Below are positions 24,455-34,270 of a DNA stretch of 64,000 nucleotides, piece by piece. The stretch is taken from the NCBI GenBank assembly GCA_964477265.1, contig CAYZDJ010000002.1, positions 248,001 through 312,000 on the forward strand. The letters are read 5' to 3'. How positions within the stretch are numbered: position 1 is the first letter of the stretch; every line of letters starts with the position of its first letter. The position numbers and the translations under genes were made by a program. This DNA comes from CAIVPM01 sp964477265. GTDB taxonomy: Bacteria; Bacteroidota; Bacteroidia; Chitinophagales; Chitinophagaceae. The notes beneath the pieces were generated by a model. The model searched no databases. It was given only the letters and a program-made list of their open reading frames with translations, and was not told the origin of the DNA.

Positions 24455-27304
24455 ATGAATCTTTTTCAACAACAATCTCACGAATTTCACGGCAGACACA
24501 TTGGTCCAAACAAGGCTGATACTAAGAAAATGCTTGATACTATTGGTGTTTCAAGTGTAGAAGAATTAGTTGATAAAACTGTTCCTACTGCCATTCGATT
24601 AAATAAAGAATTAAATATTCCTGCTGCTGTAAGTGAGTATGAATATTTAACTGAACTGAAAAAAGTTGCAGCAAAAAATAAGGTCTATAAAAACTATATT
24701 GGCCAGGGTTATTATGGCACTATAACGCCAAGTGTAATTCTTAGAAATATTTTTGAAAATCCAGGATGGTACACACAATACACACCTTATCAAGCAGAGA
24801 TTTCTCAGGGTCGTTTAGAAAGTTTGTTAAACTATCAAACAATGATTTGCGACCTTACAGGTTTAGAATTAGCCAATGCAAGTTTACTTGACGAAGCAAC
24901 TGCTGCAGCCGAAGCTATGACTATGTTTTATGGTCATAACAACAACACACGCAAAAAGTTTTTTGTTGATAATAACATCTTTCCACAAACAAAAGATTTA
25001 TTAATTACAAGAGCAACACCAGTAGAAATTGAATTGGTTTTTGGTGATTATAAATCTACTAAATTGGATGATAGTTTCTTTGGTGCTATTGTTCAATATC
25101 CAAATAATATTGGTAGTATTGAAGACTACAAATCCTTTATTGATGCAGCTCACAGCGTTGGTGCTTATGTTGTAATGGCAACAGATTTATTGGCTTTAAC
25201 ATTGCTTACAAGTCCTGGTGAATTAGGTGCAGATTGTGCTGTTGGTAACTCTCAACGTTTTGGTGTGCCAATGGGTTTTGGTGGTCCACACGCTGCATTT
25301 TTTGCTACAAAAGATGAGTTTAAACGTGGTATTCCTGGTCGTATAATTGGCATTAGTATAGATGCACAAAACAATCGTGCATTGCGTATGGCTTTGCAAA
25401 CTCGTGAGCAACATATTAAACGTGAAAAAGCAACTTCAAACATTTGCACAGCACAAGCTTTGCTTGCAAATATGGCTGCAATGTATGCTGTGTATCACGG
25501 TGCAGAAGGTTTAAAAAATATTGCTAAACGTGTTTCTACTTTAGCAAATACATTAAGAACTGCTTTAGGAAAATTAGGATTTAAAAATGAAGGCAAATAC
25601 TTCTTTGATACATTAAATATAGCTTGCGAAGCAAAAAATATTATAGCTATTGCTGAGAAGCATAACGTGAATTTTAGATACATCAACGATAATAGAATTG
25701 GTATTTCAATAGATGAAACAACAACACAAACTGATGTGCTTGACATTGTGTACATCTTTGCTGAAAGCCTTGGTAAAAATGAAGCTGAAATTGAGTTTAA
25801 CAGTGATGATACATTAAACAATATTCCAACTTATGCAACACGTACTTCATCTTTCCTTGAACACGCAGTATTTAACACACATTACAGCGAAAGCCAGATG
25901 ATGCGTTACATTAAACAACTTGAAAACAAAGACCTTTCTTTAAATACCAGTATGATTACTTTGGGTAGTTGCACTATGAAGTTGAATGCAGCTACTGAAA
26001 TGATTCCTGTGAGTTGGGCTGAGTTTGGTGGCTTGCATCCTTTTATTCCACAAGAACAAGCACAAGGTTACAAACAAATTACAGATGAGTTGAGTGATTA
26101 TTTATGTGAGATTACAGGCTTTGATGCTTGTAGCTTGCAACCCAACAGTGGTGCACAAGGCGAGTATGCTGGTTTGTTAACTATAATGGCTTATCACAAA
26201 GCACAAGGCAATGCACATAGAAATGTGGTGTTGATTCCTATTTCTGCACACGGCACAAATCCTGCTTCTGCAGTAATGGTGGGTATGAAAGTGGTGATTG
26301 TGAAAAGCAATGAAGATGGTTCAATTAACATTGATGATTTAAGAGAAAAAGCTCAACTACATAAAGATAATTTAGGTGCTTTGATGGTTACTTATCCAAG
26401 CACTTATGGTGTGTTTGAAGAAGGTATTGTTGAAATATGCAACATCATACACGAATGTGGTGGACAGGTTTATATGGATGGTGCTAATATGAATGCACAG
26501 GTTGGATTGACTTCACCAGCAACTATTGGTGCTGATGTTTGCCATTTGAATTTACATAAAACTTTTGCAATTCCACACGGTGGTGGTGGGCCTGGAATGG
26601 GACCAATTTGTGTGAGAGAGCATTTGGCGAAACACTTACCATCACACGTTTCTATTGGTGGTAGCAATGCAGTTAGTGCTGCAAATTTTGGTTCAGCATC
26701 TATACTTTTAATTAGTTATGCTTATATAAAAATGTTGGGTTATGATGGCGTAAAAAAATCTACTGAATATGCTATTTTAAATGCCAATTATATGAAGGCA
26801 AGATTGAAACAACATTATCCAATTTTATATACAGGCAAAAATGGAACTTGTGCTCACGAATTTATTGTTGACCTAAGACCATATAAACAAAGTGCAGGTA
26901 TTGAAGCTGAAGATGTGGCTAAAAGGCTTATAGATTATGGCTTTCACGCACCAACAATGAGTTTTCCTGTGGCTGGAACAATAATGATTGAGCCAACAGA
27001 AAGTGAAGACAAAGCAGAGTTGGATAGATTTTGTGATGCTTTAATTGCCATTCATAATGAAATAAAAGCTGTTGAAAATGGAACAATGGATAAAGCAGAT
27101 AATCCATTAAAAAACGCACCACATACACAAGCTGTTATTTGTGCCAATGATTGGACACACAGTTACACAAGACAACAAGCAGCATTTCCATTGCCTTATG
27201 TAGCACATAATAAATTCTGGGCAAGCGTTGCTCGTGTAAACAATACTTATGGCGATAGAAATTTAGTTTGTGCTTGCGAGCCAACTGAAAGTTATGCTGA
27301 GTAA
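24455..27304 (+). CDS. gcvP: Glycine dehydrogenase (decarboxylating), P protein
   Basis: A 949-residue fused alpha-beta P protein of the glycine cleavage system, which decarboxylates glycine with PLP and passes the aminomethyl group to GcvH lipoate. The N-terminal half carries HIGPN and YIGQGYYGT; the C-terminal half has ISAHGTNPASA, DGANMNAQVGL and the PLP lysine at about residue 702 in HLNLHKTFAIPHGGG. The C-terminus has LPYVAHNKFWASVARVNNTY. Full length and intact. No gcvT or gcvH is adjacent, as is usual in Bacteroidota. Confidence 0.97.
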   Translation: MNLFQQQSHEFHGRHIGPNKADTKKMLDTIGVSSVEELVDKTVPTAIRLNKELNIPAAVSEYEYLTELKKVAAKNKVYKNYIGQGYYGTITPSVILRNIFENPGWYTQYTPYQAEISQGRLESLLNYQTMICDLTGLELANASLLDEATAAAEAMTMFYGHNNNTRKKFFVDNNIFPQTKDLLITRATPVEIELVFGDYKSTKLDDSFFGAIVQYPNNIGSIEDYKSFIDAAHSVGAYVVMATDLLALTLLTSPGELGADCAVGNSQRFGVPMGFGGPHAAFFATKDEFKRGIPGRIIGISIDAQNNRALRMALQTREQHIKREKATSNICTAQALLANMAAMYAVYHGAEGLKNIAKRVSTLANTLRTALGKLGFKNEGKYFFDTLNIACEAKNIIAIAEKHNVNFRYINDNRIGISIDETTTQTDVLDIVYIFAESLGKNEAEIEFNSDDTLNNIPTYATRTSSFLEHAVFNTHYSESQMMRYIKQLENKDLSLNTSMITLGSCTMKLNAATEMIPVSWAEFGGLHPFIPQEQAQGYKQITDELSDYLCEITGFDACSLQPNSGAQGEYAGLLTIMAYHKAQGNAHRNVVLIPISAHGTNPASAVMVGMKVVIVKSNEDGSINIDDLREKAQLHKDNLGALMVTYPSTYGVFEEGIVEICNIIHECGGQVYMDGANMNAQVGLTSPATIGADVCHLNLHKTFAIPHGGGGPGMGPICVREHLAKHLPSHVSIGGSNAVSAANFGSASILLISYAYIKMLGYDGVKKSTEYAILNANYMKARLKQHYPILYTGKNGTCAHEFIVDLRPYKQSAGIEAEDVAKRLIDYGFHAPTMSFPVAGTIMIEPTESEDKAELDRFCDALIAIHNEIKAVENGTMDKADNPLKNAPHTQAVICANDWTHSYTRQQAAFPLPYVAHNKFWASVARVNNTYGDRNLVCACEPTESYAE

Positions 27305-27334
27305 GATTATATAATTGTATTCAGAGAATATTAT

Positions 27335-27366
27335 AAAACCCTGCACATTGTGTGGGGTTTTTGTTT
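27335..27366 (+). terminator. Terminator after gcvP
   Basis: AAAACCC and GGGGTTTTTG flank CACA/TGTG, forming a stem with one internal mismatch and a T-rich tail. It ends about 30 bases before the DCC-family gene. Confidence 0.75.
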
Positions 27367-27396
27367 TATAAAATCTAACAAAAACAATGCATTACT

Positions 27397-27822
27397 TTGC
27401 ATTCTTTTATTAGCAACTTGGAATTATATAAAAACATAATATTATTTGATGGCGTTTGTAATTTGTGCAACGGCCTAGTACAGTTTGTTATAAAAAGGGA
27501 TAAGAAAAGTATTTTCAAATTTGCTTCCTTGCAATCAGATTTTGGGCAACAATTCCTGCAACAGAATAACCTTTCTGCCACAACTTTCAATTCCTTTATT
27601 TATGTAAGGAATAACACGATACTTCAAAAATCAACTGCTGCTTTATATGTTCTGAAAGACCTGTCAACTTTGGCTTCTGTGCTTTTTGTGTTTATTCTAA
27701 TACCAGCATTTATAAGAAATTTTATTTACGATATTGTAGCAAAAAACAGATATAAGTGGTTTGGTAAAAAAGATGAATGCATTGTGCCAACACCAGCATT
27801 AAAGGAAAAGTTCTTAGGCTAA
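27397..27822 (+). CDS. DCC-family thiol-disulfide oxidoreductase-like protein
   Basis: A 141-residue protein of the DCC/YuxK family. The name-giving motif reads DGVCNLCNG at residues about 19-27 (D-x-x-C-x-x-C), followed by FVIKRDKKSIFKFASLQSD and a C-terminal helix with YKWFGKKDEC. The family is thioredoxin-fold-like and uncharacterised in detail. The encoded start is MHSFISNLELYKNIILFDG. It is convergent with the large peptidase gene, six bases apart. Confidence 0.9.
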   Translation: MHSFISNLELYKNIILFDGVCNLCNGLVQFVIKRDKKSIFKFASLQSDFGQQFLQQNNLSATTFNSFIYVRNNTILQKSTAALYVLKDLSTLASVLFVFILIPAFIRNFIYDIVAKNRYKWFGKKDECIVPTPALKEKFLG

Positions 27823-27827
27823 TAAAC

Positions 27828-30800
27828 TTATTTTATTACTACTAATTTTTTAGCAAAATTCTTATTGCCGTGTACAATCTTAATAAAGTAAATACCACTT
27901 GAAATTGATGCAATGTCTAACTTGTCAGAAAAAGAATTTGAGCTGGCAGAATATGCTTTAGCTAAACAAGCCCTACCCAAAACATCGTAAACATAAATTT
28001 GTGTAGTTGCATTTTCATCGCTTTCAAATGCAATGTTTACAATATTTTTAGCAGGATTTGGGTAAATACTTATTTCACCAGAACTAGCTGGCTTATACAC
28101 ATTGCTGCTTTGCCTGCAACCACCAAAGTCTGTAACAACAACAGTATAGTTTCCTGCTGCAATTGGCTTATACACCTGATTGGTTTCTCTTGCAATATCA
28201 ACTCCATCTTTTTGCCATTGATAGTTAACGCCAAGGCTGCTAACTAATGTGTCGCCAAGTTTTGTAATAGTTGGCAATGCGACAACAGTGGGTATTACAG
28301 CAACTTTGTCACTTACGCAATCAAGTGTTTTTACCTGCATATTGTATAAGTAGTAATAAAAGCTATCAGGATTTGTTGCATTGTTTCCTGTAATGCTAAT
28401 AATACCTGGAATATTGTAAGGATAAGGGTTTGCAGCAACCTTGTTGTTCCTGAAAATATTGGCAATACTATCAGTAGTAACTATTATGGCATGTTTGCCT
28501 TTAGGCAACAATAAATTTATATTATACACCAAACCTGTATCTGCAACATCATTGCCACTTACATTGCCTGTTTGCTGTGCAGGACGAGACGCTAAAACAT
28601 TTATGGTTGTTGAGCTTAAAGTGTTGTATGTATATGTTCCATTTGGAAATACAGCTTTTATATCTGCAACAGTAATTGTAATTTTTCCTGGATATGCAGT
28701 ATATAGTTTTGCACTTTGCAACAGCACAGGCACTGTATCAATAAAAGTAAAATAGTTGCGTCCGTTTATCTGGTAATCTCCAGTTGCAGAAATATTTTTA
28801 TTAACTGCACCTAAGGTTGTTGCAACACCAGTGCTTACATAATATTTATTTGAAATGGTTGTTGTGCTTGTGTTTGAGCCAGTAGCAACAGGCAAATTAC
28901 TTGTAGCGTTGCTATACCATGCATAGCTTTGGTAATCATTTGTGCCAAATAATTTTAAGGTAGCGATGTTGTTACAAATATCTGCTGAACCATTTACTGT
29001 ACTAGGTTTAGACTTGATGGTAATTGCACTTACTATAGTATCATTTGTACTATTCTGGTCATTGCTTAAGCTACTAAAAACCGTTATTGCATAGGTGCTG
29101 TCAGCAATAGTTATAAATGGATTTTGAAAAGTATATACAACACTTTCGCCACTAAAAAGCTTTGGTGCATAATTGCCAAACATAGTAGCCACAGTAGCTC
29201 CAGCATTTTTCACAATTGCAGTTAAAGGAATATTCTCAACAGCGATATCTCCATTATTTGTTATTCTTACACTTATATATTGAACATTGTTTGCACAAAA
29301 ATTTGTTGCAGGTAAACTTATTTCATTAACAGCTATATCTTTTTCTGGTGCAATAAATTTAACTGAATAATCTTGTATAGTGCCATTTAAAGAAGCAAGT
29401 GTACAAGCATCAAATGCAGATGCAACAGTAGTTTCAGCTACAACCAAACGCATTAACGTAGTGTTGCCAATAATTATGTTTTTAAGTATGGCAATATTTG
29501 CATTAACAGTTCCAATGCCAACAACGGCATTGCTTGTAAACGCTAATTCATTGGCATCAGCAAAGCTTCCATTATTGTTATAATCTACATACAGCTTGGC
29601 AATTTTATTATTACCAGTCGCATTGCAATTGCTTAATCCAATATTCAAATTATATATTTTTCCTGGCTGAAGAAATGCAATTGCATTGGTATTATTATCA
29701 TAATTATTGCAAGTATTGCTGGCATTAAAAATATTGGCAAACCGAAAGCTATCAACCTTTACACTATTATTATTTACTACAAGTGGCTTGCAAAAAATGC
29801 TTCCACCAATACCATTAACAATTAACGAAAAATTCTGACTGCCTCTTTGCAATGTTGCTTTATGTGTAATTTGGATAGTATAAGTTTCACCAGGTATTGC
29901 ATTGTCAATTTCAATGCGTTCTACATTGTCTCTAAAGTTATCTGCTTTGGTTGCTGCAAGGCTTGGTACAGCAGGGTTTAAAACCCATGGAAAATAAGTA
30001 TTGGCATCTTTAATAATCCTTATATCCAAATCATTAATCAACTTTAACGATGGATTATTTAACAAGTTTGTTGTAGTTGGTTCGCCAACAATATCTGTCC
30101 AAACTATTGTTGCCATTAGCTTTCCATTGCCACTTGCAACTACATTCAGTTTAAAAGTATCGTTATTGTTTAATGTTGTTTCAATTATTTTACTAAAAGC
30201 AGTGTCTTTGCCAGCAATAATATTTGCAGCTTTTTCAGCATTCAATAATCCCCAACCAAATTTATAATCTGGTCCATCTGCATCGCCACTTTCATTTGCA
30301 GTATGTATTGCTAAAGCCTTTATTGAAGCAGCTTTCATAAAGTTACTATTATTTTTTTTGCTATATAATTCCTGCAATAAAAACAAGCTGCCTGTAACAT
30401 TTGGTGCAGCCATTGAAGTACCTGAAATTGCACCATAACTTGAAGGTGCATCTGTGCAGCTAATAACATCAACACCAGCTGCAACAAGGTCTGGCTTTAT
30501 TCTTCCATCATCTGTTGGTCCATAATTGCTGAAGCTACTCATTTTAATGTCAGCAATTTTAACAGAGCCACTTATTATACCTTCAACAGCACCAACAGTT
30601 AAAATATTTTTTGCACAACCATAAGTTGGTATTATGTCATATCCATTATTACTCGACATTCCAACAGGTCTGTTTCCAGCATCAACATATTGTCCAAGTC
30701 CATTGTCATAAATTTTATAGGGTTGCCCAACTGTTGGTCCATTCTGGTCTCTGTTGTTGCCAGATGATTTTACAATTAAATAATAAGGAGCATTGAATGC

Positions 30801-31535
30801 AATAGAATCGAACAGCTGAGTCTCTTCATTATAAATACCAAATTTATAATCAGCAGTATCACCAGTATTTCCATTAAAAATCCAATCGCCATTTCCAAGC
30901 TTATTCCATCCACAGGTATTGCCATAAGAATGATTTGACAGTAAAAGGTTAGATGCTTGAGAAGCCATCTCTGAAATGTGGTTATTAAAATTATAGCTTA
31001 GTATCTGCTCTGAACCAAATGCCATTCCTTTTGCAGTAGGATTTGCACCAGTTGCAATCATAGTGCCTGCAACATGTGTTGAATGTGAGGCGACGCCAGA
31101 TAAATCTTTAACTATTGCCCTTCCATTAATTTCAATATGATTATTGTTTACAGCACCTCCATCCCAAATTGCAATTTTGCCTTTCATATTTGCTGATGAA
31201 CCAGAAAGGTTAAATCCATTTTGCCATAAATAATTTGTGTGCGTAGTAGCTGCACTTGTTGTGTTGTTGTCAGTTTGTGTATATACAGGAAACCCTTTGC
31301 TGTCAATACCTGTAAGCAAAATAATTTTGTTTGAGTCAATGCTTTTTAAAACCAAATCCCAGCCTTTTTGCTTTGCAATAAGCATTAAATTGTCATAATC
31401 TTTTTGTTCTTTGGCTTTATATAAAACAGCAAGTCGTTGCAATGCAGTTGCTTGCTTTAAAGGTTGTGCAATGCAAATTATTGGTACTGCTATAATAGCA
31501 ACCAAAACAATTTTTATTTTAGAAAATGAAAGCAT
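27828..31535 (-). CDS. Secreted S8 subtilisin-like peptidase with type IX secretion sorting domain
   Basis: A 1235-residue precursor. The ATG complementary to 31533-31535 gives a signal peptide ending near IICIAQ; the frame runs 200 bases further but that part overlaps the promoter. Catalytic residues: Asp in KGKIAIWDGGAV, His in SHSTHVAGTM, Ser in ISGTSMAAPNVTG. Middle domains include a GEVED-like segment (KLYVDYNNNGSFADANELAF) and a CARDB-like region. The last 75 residues (ISIYPNPAKNIVNIAFE to KKLVVIK) are a type A T9SS C-terminal domain, so the enzyme is exported to the cell surface or medium. Substrate unknown. Confidence 0.93.
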   Translation of the reverse strand: MLSFSKIKIVLVAIIAVPIICIAQPLKQATALQRLAVLYKAKEQKDYDNLMLIAKQKGWDLVLKSIDSNKIILLTGIDSKGFPVYTQTDNNTTSAATTHTNYLWQNGFNLSGSSANMKGKIAIWDGGAVNNNHIEINGRAIVKDLSGVASHSTHVAGTMIATGANPTAKGMAFGSEQILSYNFNNHISEMASQASNLLLSNHSYGNTCGWNKLGNGDWIFNGNTGDTADYKFGIYNEETQLFDSIAFNAPYYLIVKSSGNNRDQNGPTVGQPYKIYDNGLGQYVDAGNRPVGMSSNNGYDIIPTYGCAKNILTVGAVEGIISGSVKIADIKMSSFSNYGPTDDGRIKPDLVAAGVDVISCTDAPSSYGAISGTSMAAPNVTGSLFLLQELYSKKNNSNFMKAASIKALAIHTANESGDADGPDYKFGWGLLNAEKAANIIAGKDTAFSKIIETTLNNNDTFKLNVVASGNGKLMATIVWTDIVGEPTTTNLLNNPSLKLINDLDIRIIKDANTYFPWVLNPAVPSLAATKADNFRDNVERIEIDNAIPGETYTIQITHKATLQRGSQNFSLIVNGIGGSIFCKPLVVNNNSVKVDSFRFANIFNASNTCNNYDNNTNAIAFLQPGKIYNLNIGLSNCNATGNNKIAKLYVDYNNNGSFADANELAFTSNAVVGIGTVNANIAILKNIIIGNTTLMRLVVAETTVASAFDACTLASLNGTIQDYSVKFIAPEKDIAVNEISLPATNFCANNVQYISVRITNNGDIAVENIPLTAIVKNAGATVATMFGNYAPKLFSGESVVYTFQNPFITIADSTYAITVFSSLSNDQNSTNDTIVSAITIKSKPSTVNGSADICNNIATLKLFGTNDYQSYAWYSNATSNLPVATGSNTSTTTISNKYYVSTGVATTLGAVNKNISATGDYQINGRNYFTFIDTVPVLLQSAKLYTAYPGKITITVADIKAVFPNGTYTYNTLSSTTINVLASRPAQQTGNVSGNDVADTGLVYNINLLLPKGKHAIIVTTDSIANIFRNNKVAANPYPYNIPGIISITGNNATNPDSFYYYLYNMQVKTLDCVSDKVAVIPTVVALPTITKLGDTLVSSLGVNYQWQKDGVDIARETNQVYKPIAAGNYTVVVTDFGGCRQSSNVYKPASSGEISIYPNPAKNIVNIAFESDENATTQIYVYDVLGRACLAKAYSASSNSFSDKLDIASISSGIYFIKIVHGNKNFAKKLVVIK

Positions 31536-31563
31536 TTGTGATATAAGCCTTAAAGATATTTTA

Positions 31564-31597
31564 CAAAAATAACCATAGTTACACAGTGTATAAACAA
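31564..31597 (-). promoter_or_regulatory. Probable promoter of the S8 peptidase gene
   Basis: On the minus strand, TTG (31595-31597) and TATTTTTG (31564-31571) with a 23-base spacer, at the long end of the accepted range. The -7 box is 28 bases before the ATG. Confidence 0.45.
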
Positions 31598-31662
31598 CTA
31601 TTTTGTATAAATGGTTAAGCTGTAAATGTGTAAAACTATAGTTTTGTTTTTTATAGTTTTTT

Positions 31663-32133
31663 ATGCAAAATAGTTTTTTTGAAATAAGATACGATAACTG
31701 CAAAATAAGTACCAACAAGGCTTTGCTTAATATTGACACTATTCACAAGTATCTTTCTACTGAAAGTTATTGGGCATTGGATATTCCTAAACAAACTGTT
31801 GAACGTGCTATTGAAAATTCAATTTGCTTTGGTGTTTATAAAAACGACAAGCAAATTGGTTTTGCAAGAATGATAACAGACAAGGCAACATTTGCTTATC
31901 TGGCAGATGTATTTATTGTTAAAGAAGAGCAAGGCAATGGCTTTGGAAAATTATTAATGCAAGCCATTCACCAACACCCAGATTTGCAAGGCTTGAGAAG
32001 ATTATTGCTAACAACAAGAGATGCACATACATTATATGAACAATTTGGTTGGCAAAGAATAAATGATGACTTGAAAAGTAGATTAATGACTATTAACAAA
32101 CCTAATATTTACAAGGAAAATAAACAACCTTAA
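31663..32133 (+). CDS. GNAT family N-acetyltransferase
   Basis: A 156-residue GNAT. Distinctive segments are YLSTESYWALDIPKQTVERA near the start, CFGVYKNDKQIGFARM, and the acetyl-CoA loop VKEEQGNGFGKLLMQAI (EQGNGFGK matches the QxxGxG/A pattern). It resembles the small YjdJ-like GNATs of Bacteroidota. A second, unrelated-branch GNAT follows nine bases later on the same strand, so the two are probably co-transcribed. Confidence 0.9.
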   Translation: MQNSFFEIRYDNCKISTNKALLNIDTIHKYLSTESYWALDIPKQTVERAIENSICFGVYKNDKQIGFARMITDKATFAYLADVFIVKEEQGNGFGKLLMQAIHQHPDLQGLRRLLLTTRDAHTLYEQFGWQRINDDLKSRLMTINKPNIYKENKQP

Positions 32134-32142
32134 AATTATTTT

Positions 32143-32682
32143 ATGGAAATTATTTTTGAAACTGAAAGATTGTACCTGAGAAAATTTACAATGGACGACA
32201 GTGAATTATTGTTCAGCCTGAATAATAACCCTGAAGTTTTAAAATATCTTCACGAACCACCACCTGTTTTAGAAAAAATGAAATCGGTTTTGGCAGATAT
32301 TATTTTGCCACAATATCATTTATACAATCATGGACGCTGGGCTGTGCATTTAAAAACTGATAATGAATTTATAGGCTGGTGTGGTTTAAAATATGTAAAG
32401 GAAAGAGATGAGATAGATTTAGGCTACCGTTTTTTTGAACAATATTGGGGCAAAGGCTTTGCAACAGAAAGTGCAAAAGCTACTGTAAAATATGGCTTTG
32501 AGCAGTTGAGATTAGATAGAATAATGGCTCAGGCACATGTAGATAATATTGCTTCTCAAAATGTTATTGAAAAATGCGGATTGCAATTTTACCAAAATAG
32601 CTTTAGCGATGGCTGCAATGTGAAACAATATGAAATATTCAAGGAAAAATATTATCATGTTTTGCACAATAATAAAAATTAA
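32143..32682 (+). CDS. RimJ/RimL-type GNAT acetyltransferase
   Basis: A 179-residue GNAT with the RimJ/RimL start IIFETERLYLRKFTMDDSEL, WCGLKYVKERDEIDLGYRF, the acetyl-CoA loop WGKGFATESAKATVKYGFEQL and IMAQAHVDNIASQNVIEKCG. Members acetylate N-termini of ribosomal proteins or small molecules; the substrate here is unassigned. It lies in tandem with the preceding GNAT. Confidence 0.92.
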   Translation: MEIIFETERLYLRKFTMDDSELLFSLNNNPEVLKYLHEPPPVLEKMKSVLADIILPQYHLYNHGRWAVHLKTDNEFIGWCGLKYVKERDEIDLGYRFFEQYWGKGFATESAKATVKYGFEQLRLDRIMAQAHVDNIASQNVIEKCGLQFYQNSFSDGCNVKQYEIFKEKYYHVLHNNKN

Positions 32683-32744
32683 TTCTTTCATACAATCTAT
32701 TAAACTAACTTTCGTTATTAATTTGCAACTTCTACCTTTACATT

Positions 32745-33047
32745 ATGATTGTGAATAACGAATTTGATATTAAAGAACTAAATTTTGTTGAAACCAATAT
32801 TGCATCACAACATCCATTTACATTAATTGTATGGAACGATGATGTAAACACGTTTGAATGGATTATAGAATCTTTGATTGAAGTATGCCAGCACACTGAA
32901 GAACAAGCTGAGCAATGTGCTATGATTATTCATTTTCAAGGAAAATATGCTGTAAAAAATGGCGACCTTGAAACGCTAAAACCTATGTGCAACTCTATTA
33001 CAGAACGTGGCATAAATGCTACTATTGAAGAGGTTGCCCACAAATAA
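32745..33047 (+). CDS. clpS: ATP-dependent Clp protease adaptor ClpS
   Basis: A 100-residue adaptor that delivers N-degron substrates to ClpAP. The core has PFTLIVWNDDVNTFEWIIES (the usual 'VxLxNDDxTxMxxVV' strand-loop), CQHTEEQAEQCAMIIHFQGK and the C-terminal strand region. The substrate-binding Asn-Asp pair (NDD) and the helix His (IIHFQG) are present. The start at ATG 32745 gives an extended N-terminus of about 24 residues, typical for Bacteroidota. No clpA is adjacent. Confidence 0.9.
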   Translation: MIVNNEFDIKELNFVETNIASQHPFTLIVWNDDVNTFEWIIESLIEVCQHTEEQAEQCAMIIHFQGKYAVKNGDLETLKPMCNSITERGINATIEEVAHK

Positions 33048-33151
33048 TTTCTCTCTCTCTTTTCTTCTACATAAAAAATATTCCCTTGATTAAGGGTATT
33101 ATATAATGGCTATTTTAATTTTACTTTGTATTTACCGTTAATGGTAATTAT

Positions 33152-33688
33152 ATGAAAAATCTAAATAGTTTTTTTTATGCCTTGGTCATTTTGCTCTTCA
33201 CTTCTTGTGTGTCAGGAAGAAAGGTACATTTTACACAAGACATTCGCAATAGGCTTGAAGCAAAGAATAATGACTTAACCAAACTACAGTATTATGCTGG
33301 TGGTGATATAATACTTGCAAGAGAAATATCATCGGACACAGCAAAGATTGTAAAGGGAGAAGTTGTTTTGCAAAATGGAAAATATTATGAAACCATAACA
33401 CTGAAAAGGAATACAAAAGGTGTGTGCGTTGCTGTTTATCCCAATAGATTAAACGTTTCGTTTGATGCCAATAACAATAATTTTTTACCATTTGTGCTTG
33501 CAGCAGATAACACATATCAGATTTTAAACAATGATGTTTATGGTAATAACGTAAGTGTTATTTGGTATAATGGAAAGCAATATATTCTCAACTATTCTGG
33601 CAATATTCCAAACCTACTCATCAAAAAAAGCGATGTAAATAACACCGATACTGATAGTAAGGTAATGAAAGGCAGAAAAGTAAATTAA
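33152..33688 (+). CDS. Putative lipoprotein, unknown function
   Basis: A 178-residue protein with a lipoprotein signal: MKNLNSFFYALVILLFTSC, lipobox LFTSC with Cys19. The mature part is predominantly beta with RNRLEAKNNDLTKLQYYAGG near the start and VSVIWYNGKQYILNYSGNIP near the end. I recognise no family with certainty; it looks like one of the short Bacteroidota lipoproteins in which the DITKLQ(Y/F)Y motif is repeated across species. Located between clpS and aroK on the same strand. Confidence 0.7.
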   Translation: MKNLNSFFYALVILLFTSCVSGRKVHFTQDIRNRLEAKNNDLTKLQYYAGGDIILAREISSDTAKIVKGEVVLQNGKYYETITLKRNTKGVCVAVYPNRLNVSFDANNNNFLPFVLAADNTYQILNNDVYGNNVSVIWYNGKQYILNYSGNIPNLLIKKSDVNNTDTDSKVMKGRKVN

Positions 33689-33769
33689 TTTATATTTCTT
33701 TGTTGGCAAATTATTGCCATTAATACTTCACAAAATATTACTGAAAACCTAAAGCCAAAACTCTTTTTT

Positions 33770-34270
33770 TTGATTGGTTTAATGGGTTGTGGCAAAACTT
33801 TTTTTGCCAAAGAGTTATCTGAAAAATTTAACTACAATTTTATAGATATAGATGACATTGTTGAGTTTGAATTAAAAGCTACAATTGCTGAAACCTTTGC
33901 TACCAAAGGCGAAGATTACTTTAGGCAAATGGAACACAAAGTTTTGTTGCAACAAATTGCAGCAGCTAATAAGCCAACAATTATTGCAACTGGTGGCGGC
34001 ACACCTTGTTATTATAATGCAATTGACGTAATGAATAAAATTGGTGTTACTATTTGGCTTAATCAATCAATTGAAAAAATTACTGATAACATAAACAACA
34101 AAAAAAAGCATCGTCCTTTGTTGAATAATATTGATGATGATAAGTTACATGAACATTTAAAAAGCTTGTTGCAGCAAAGGTTTGATTGCTATAGCAAAAG
34201 CCAGCATAAACTTGTTGATGAACAAATTTCAATAGAAAATTTACAAAAAATAATTTTACAATATGCATAA
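33770..34270 (+). CDS. aroK: Shikimate kinase, start uncertain
   Basis: Phosphorylates shikimate at the fifth step of the shikimate pathway. Walker A is GLMGCGKTFF, the shikimate site IDIDDIVE, then FRQMEHKVL, ATGGGTPCY, the lid KKHRPLL, all intact. The only canonical start in the frame is TTG at 33770, which removes most of strand beta-1 (KLFFLIG). Upstream the frame is open to a stop at 33686 but has no ATG, GTG or TTG; an ATT at 33719 would give a normal N-terminus (INTSQNITENLKPKLFFLIG). The true start is therefore probably non-canonical, or a base is wrong. The stop overlaps the DUF423 gene by eight bases. Confidence 0.88.
   Translation: MIGLMGCGKTFFAKELSEKFNYNFIDIDDIVEFELKATIAETFATKGEDYFRQMEHKVLLQQIAAANKPTIIATGGGTPCYYNAIDVMNKIGVTIWLNQSIEKITDNINNKKKHRPLLNNIDDDKLHEHLKSLLQQRFDCYSKSQHKLVDEQISIENLQKIILQYA

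Noticed and set aside
27397..27420. Alternative internal starts for the DCC-family gene
   Set aside because: The first ATG keeps a normal N-terminus before DGVCNLCNG; later starts would remove the motif.
30611..30796. Plus-strand frames inside the S8 peptidase gene and similar antisense frames elsewhere
   Set aside because: They are shadows of strongly supported genes and show no family motif.
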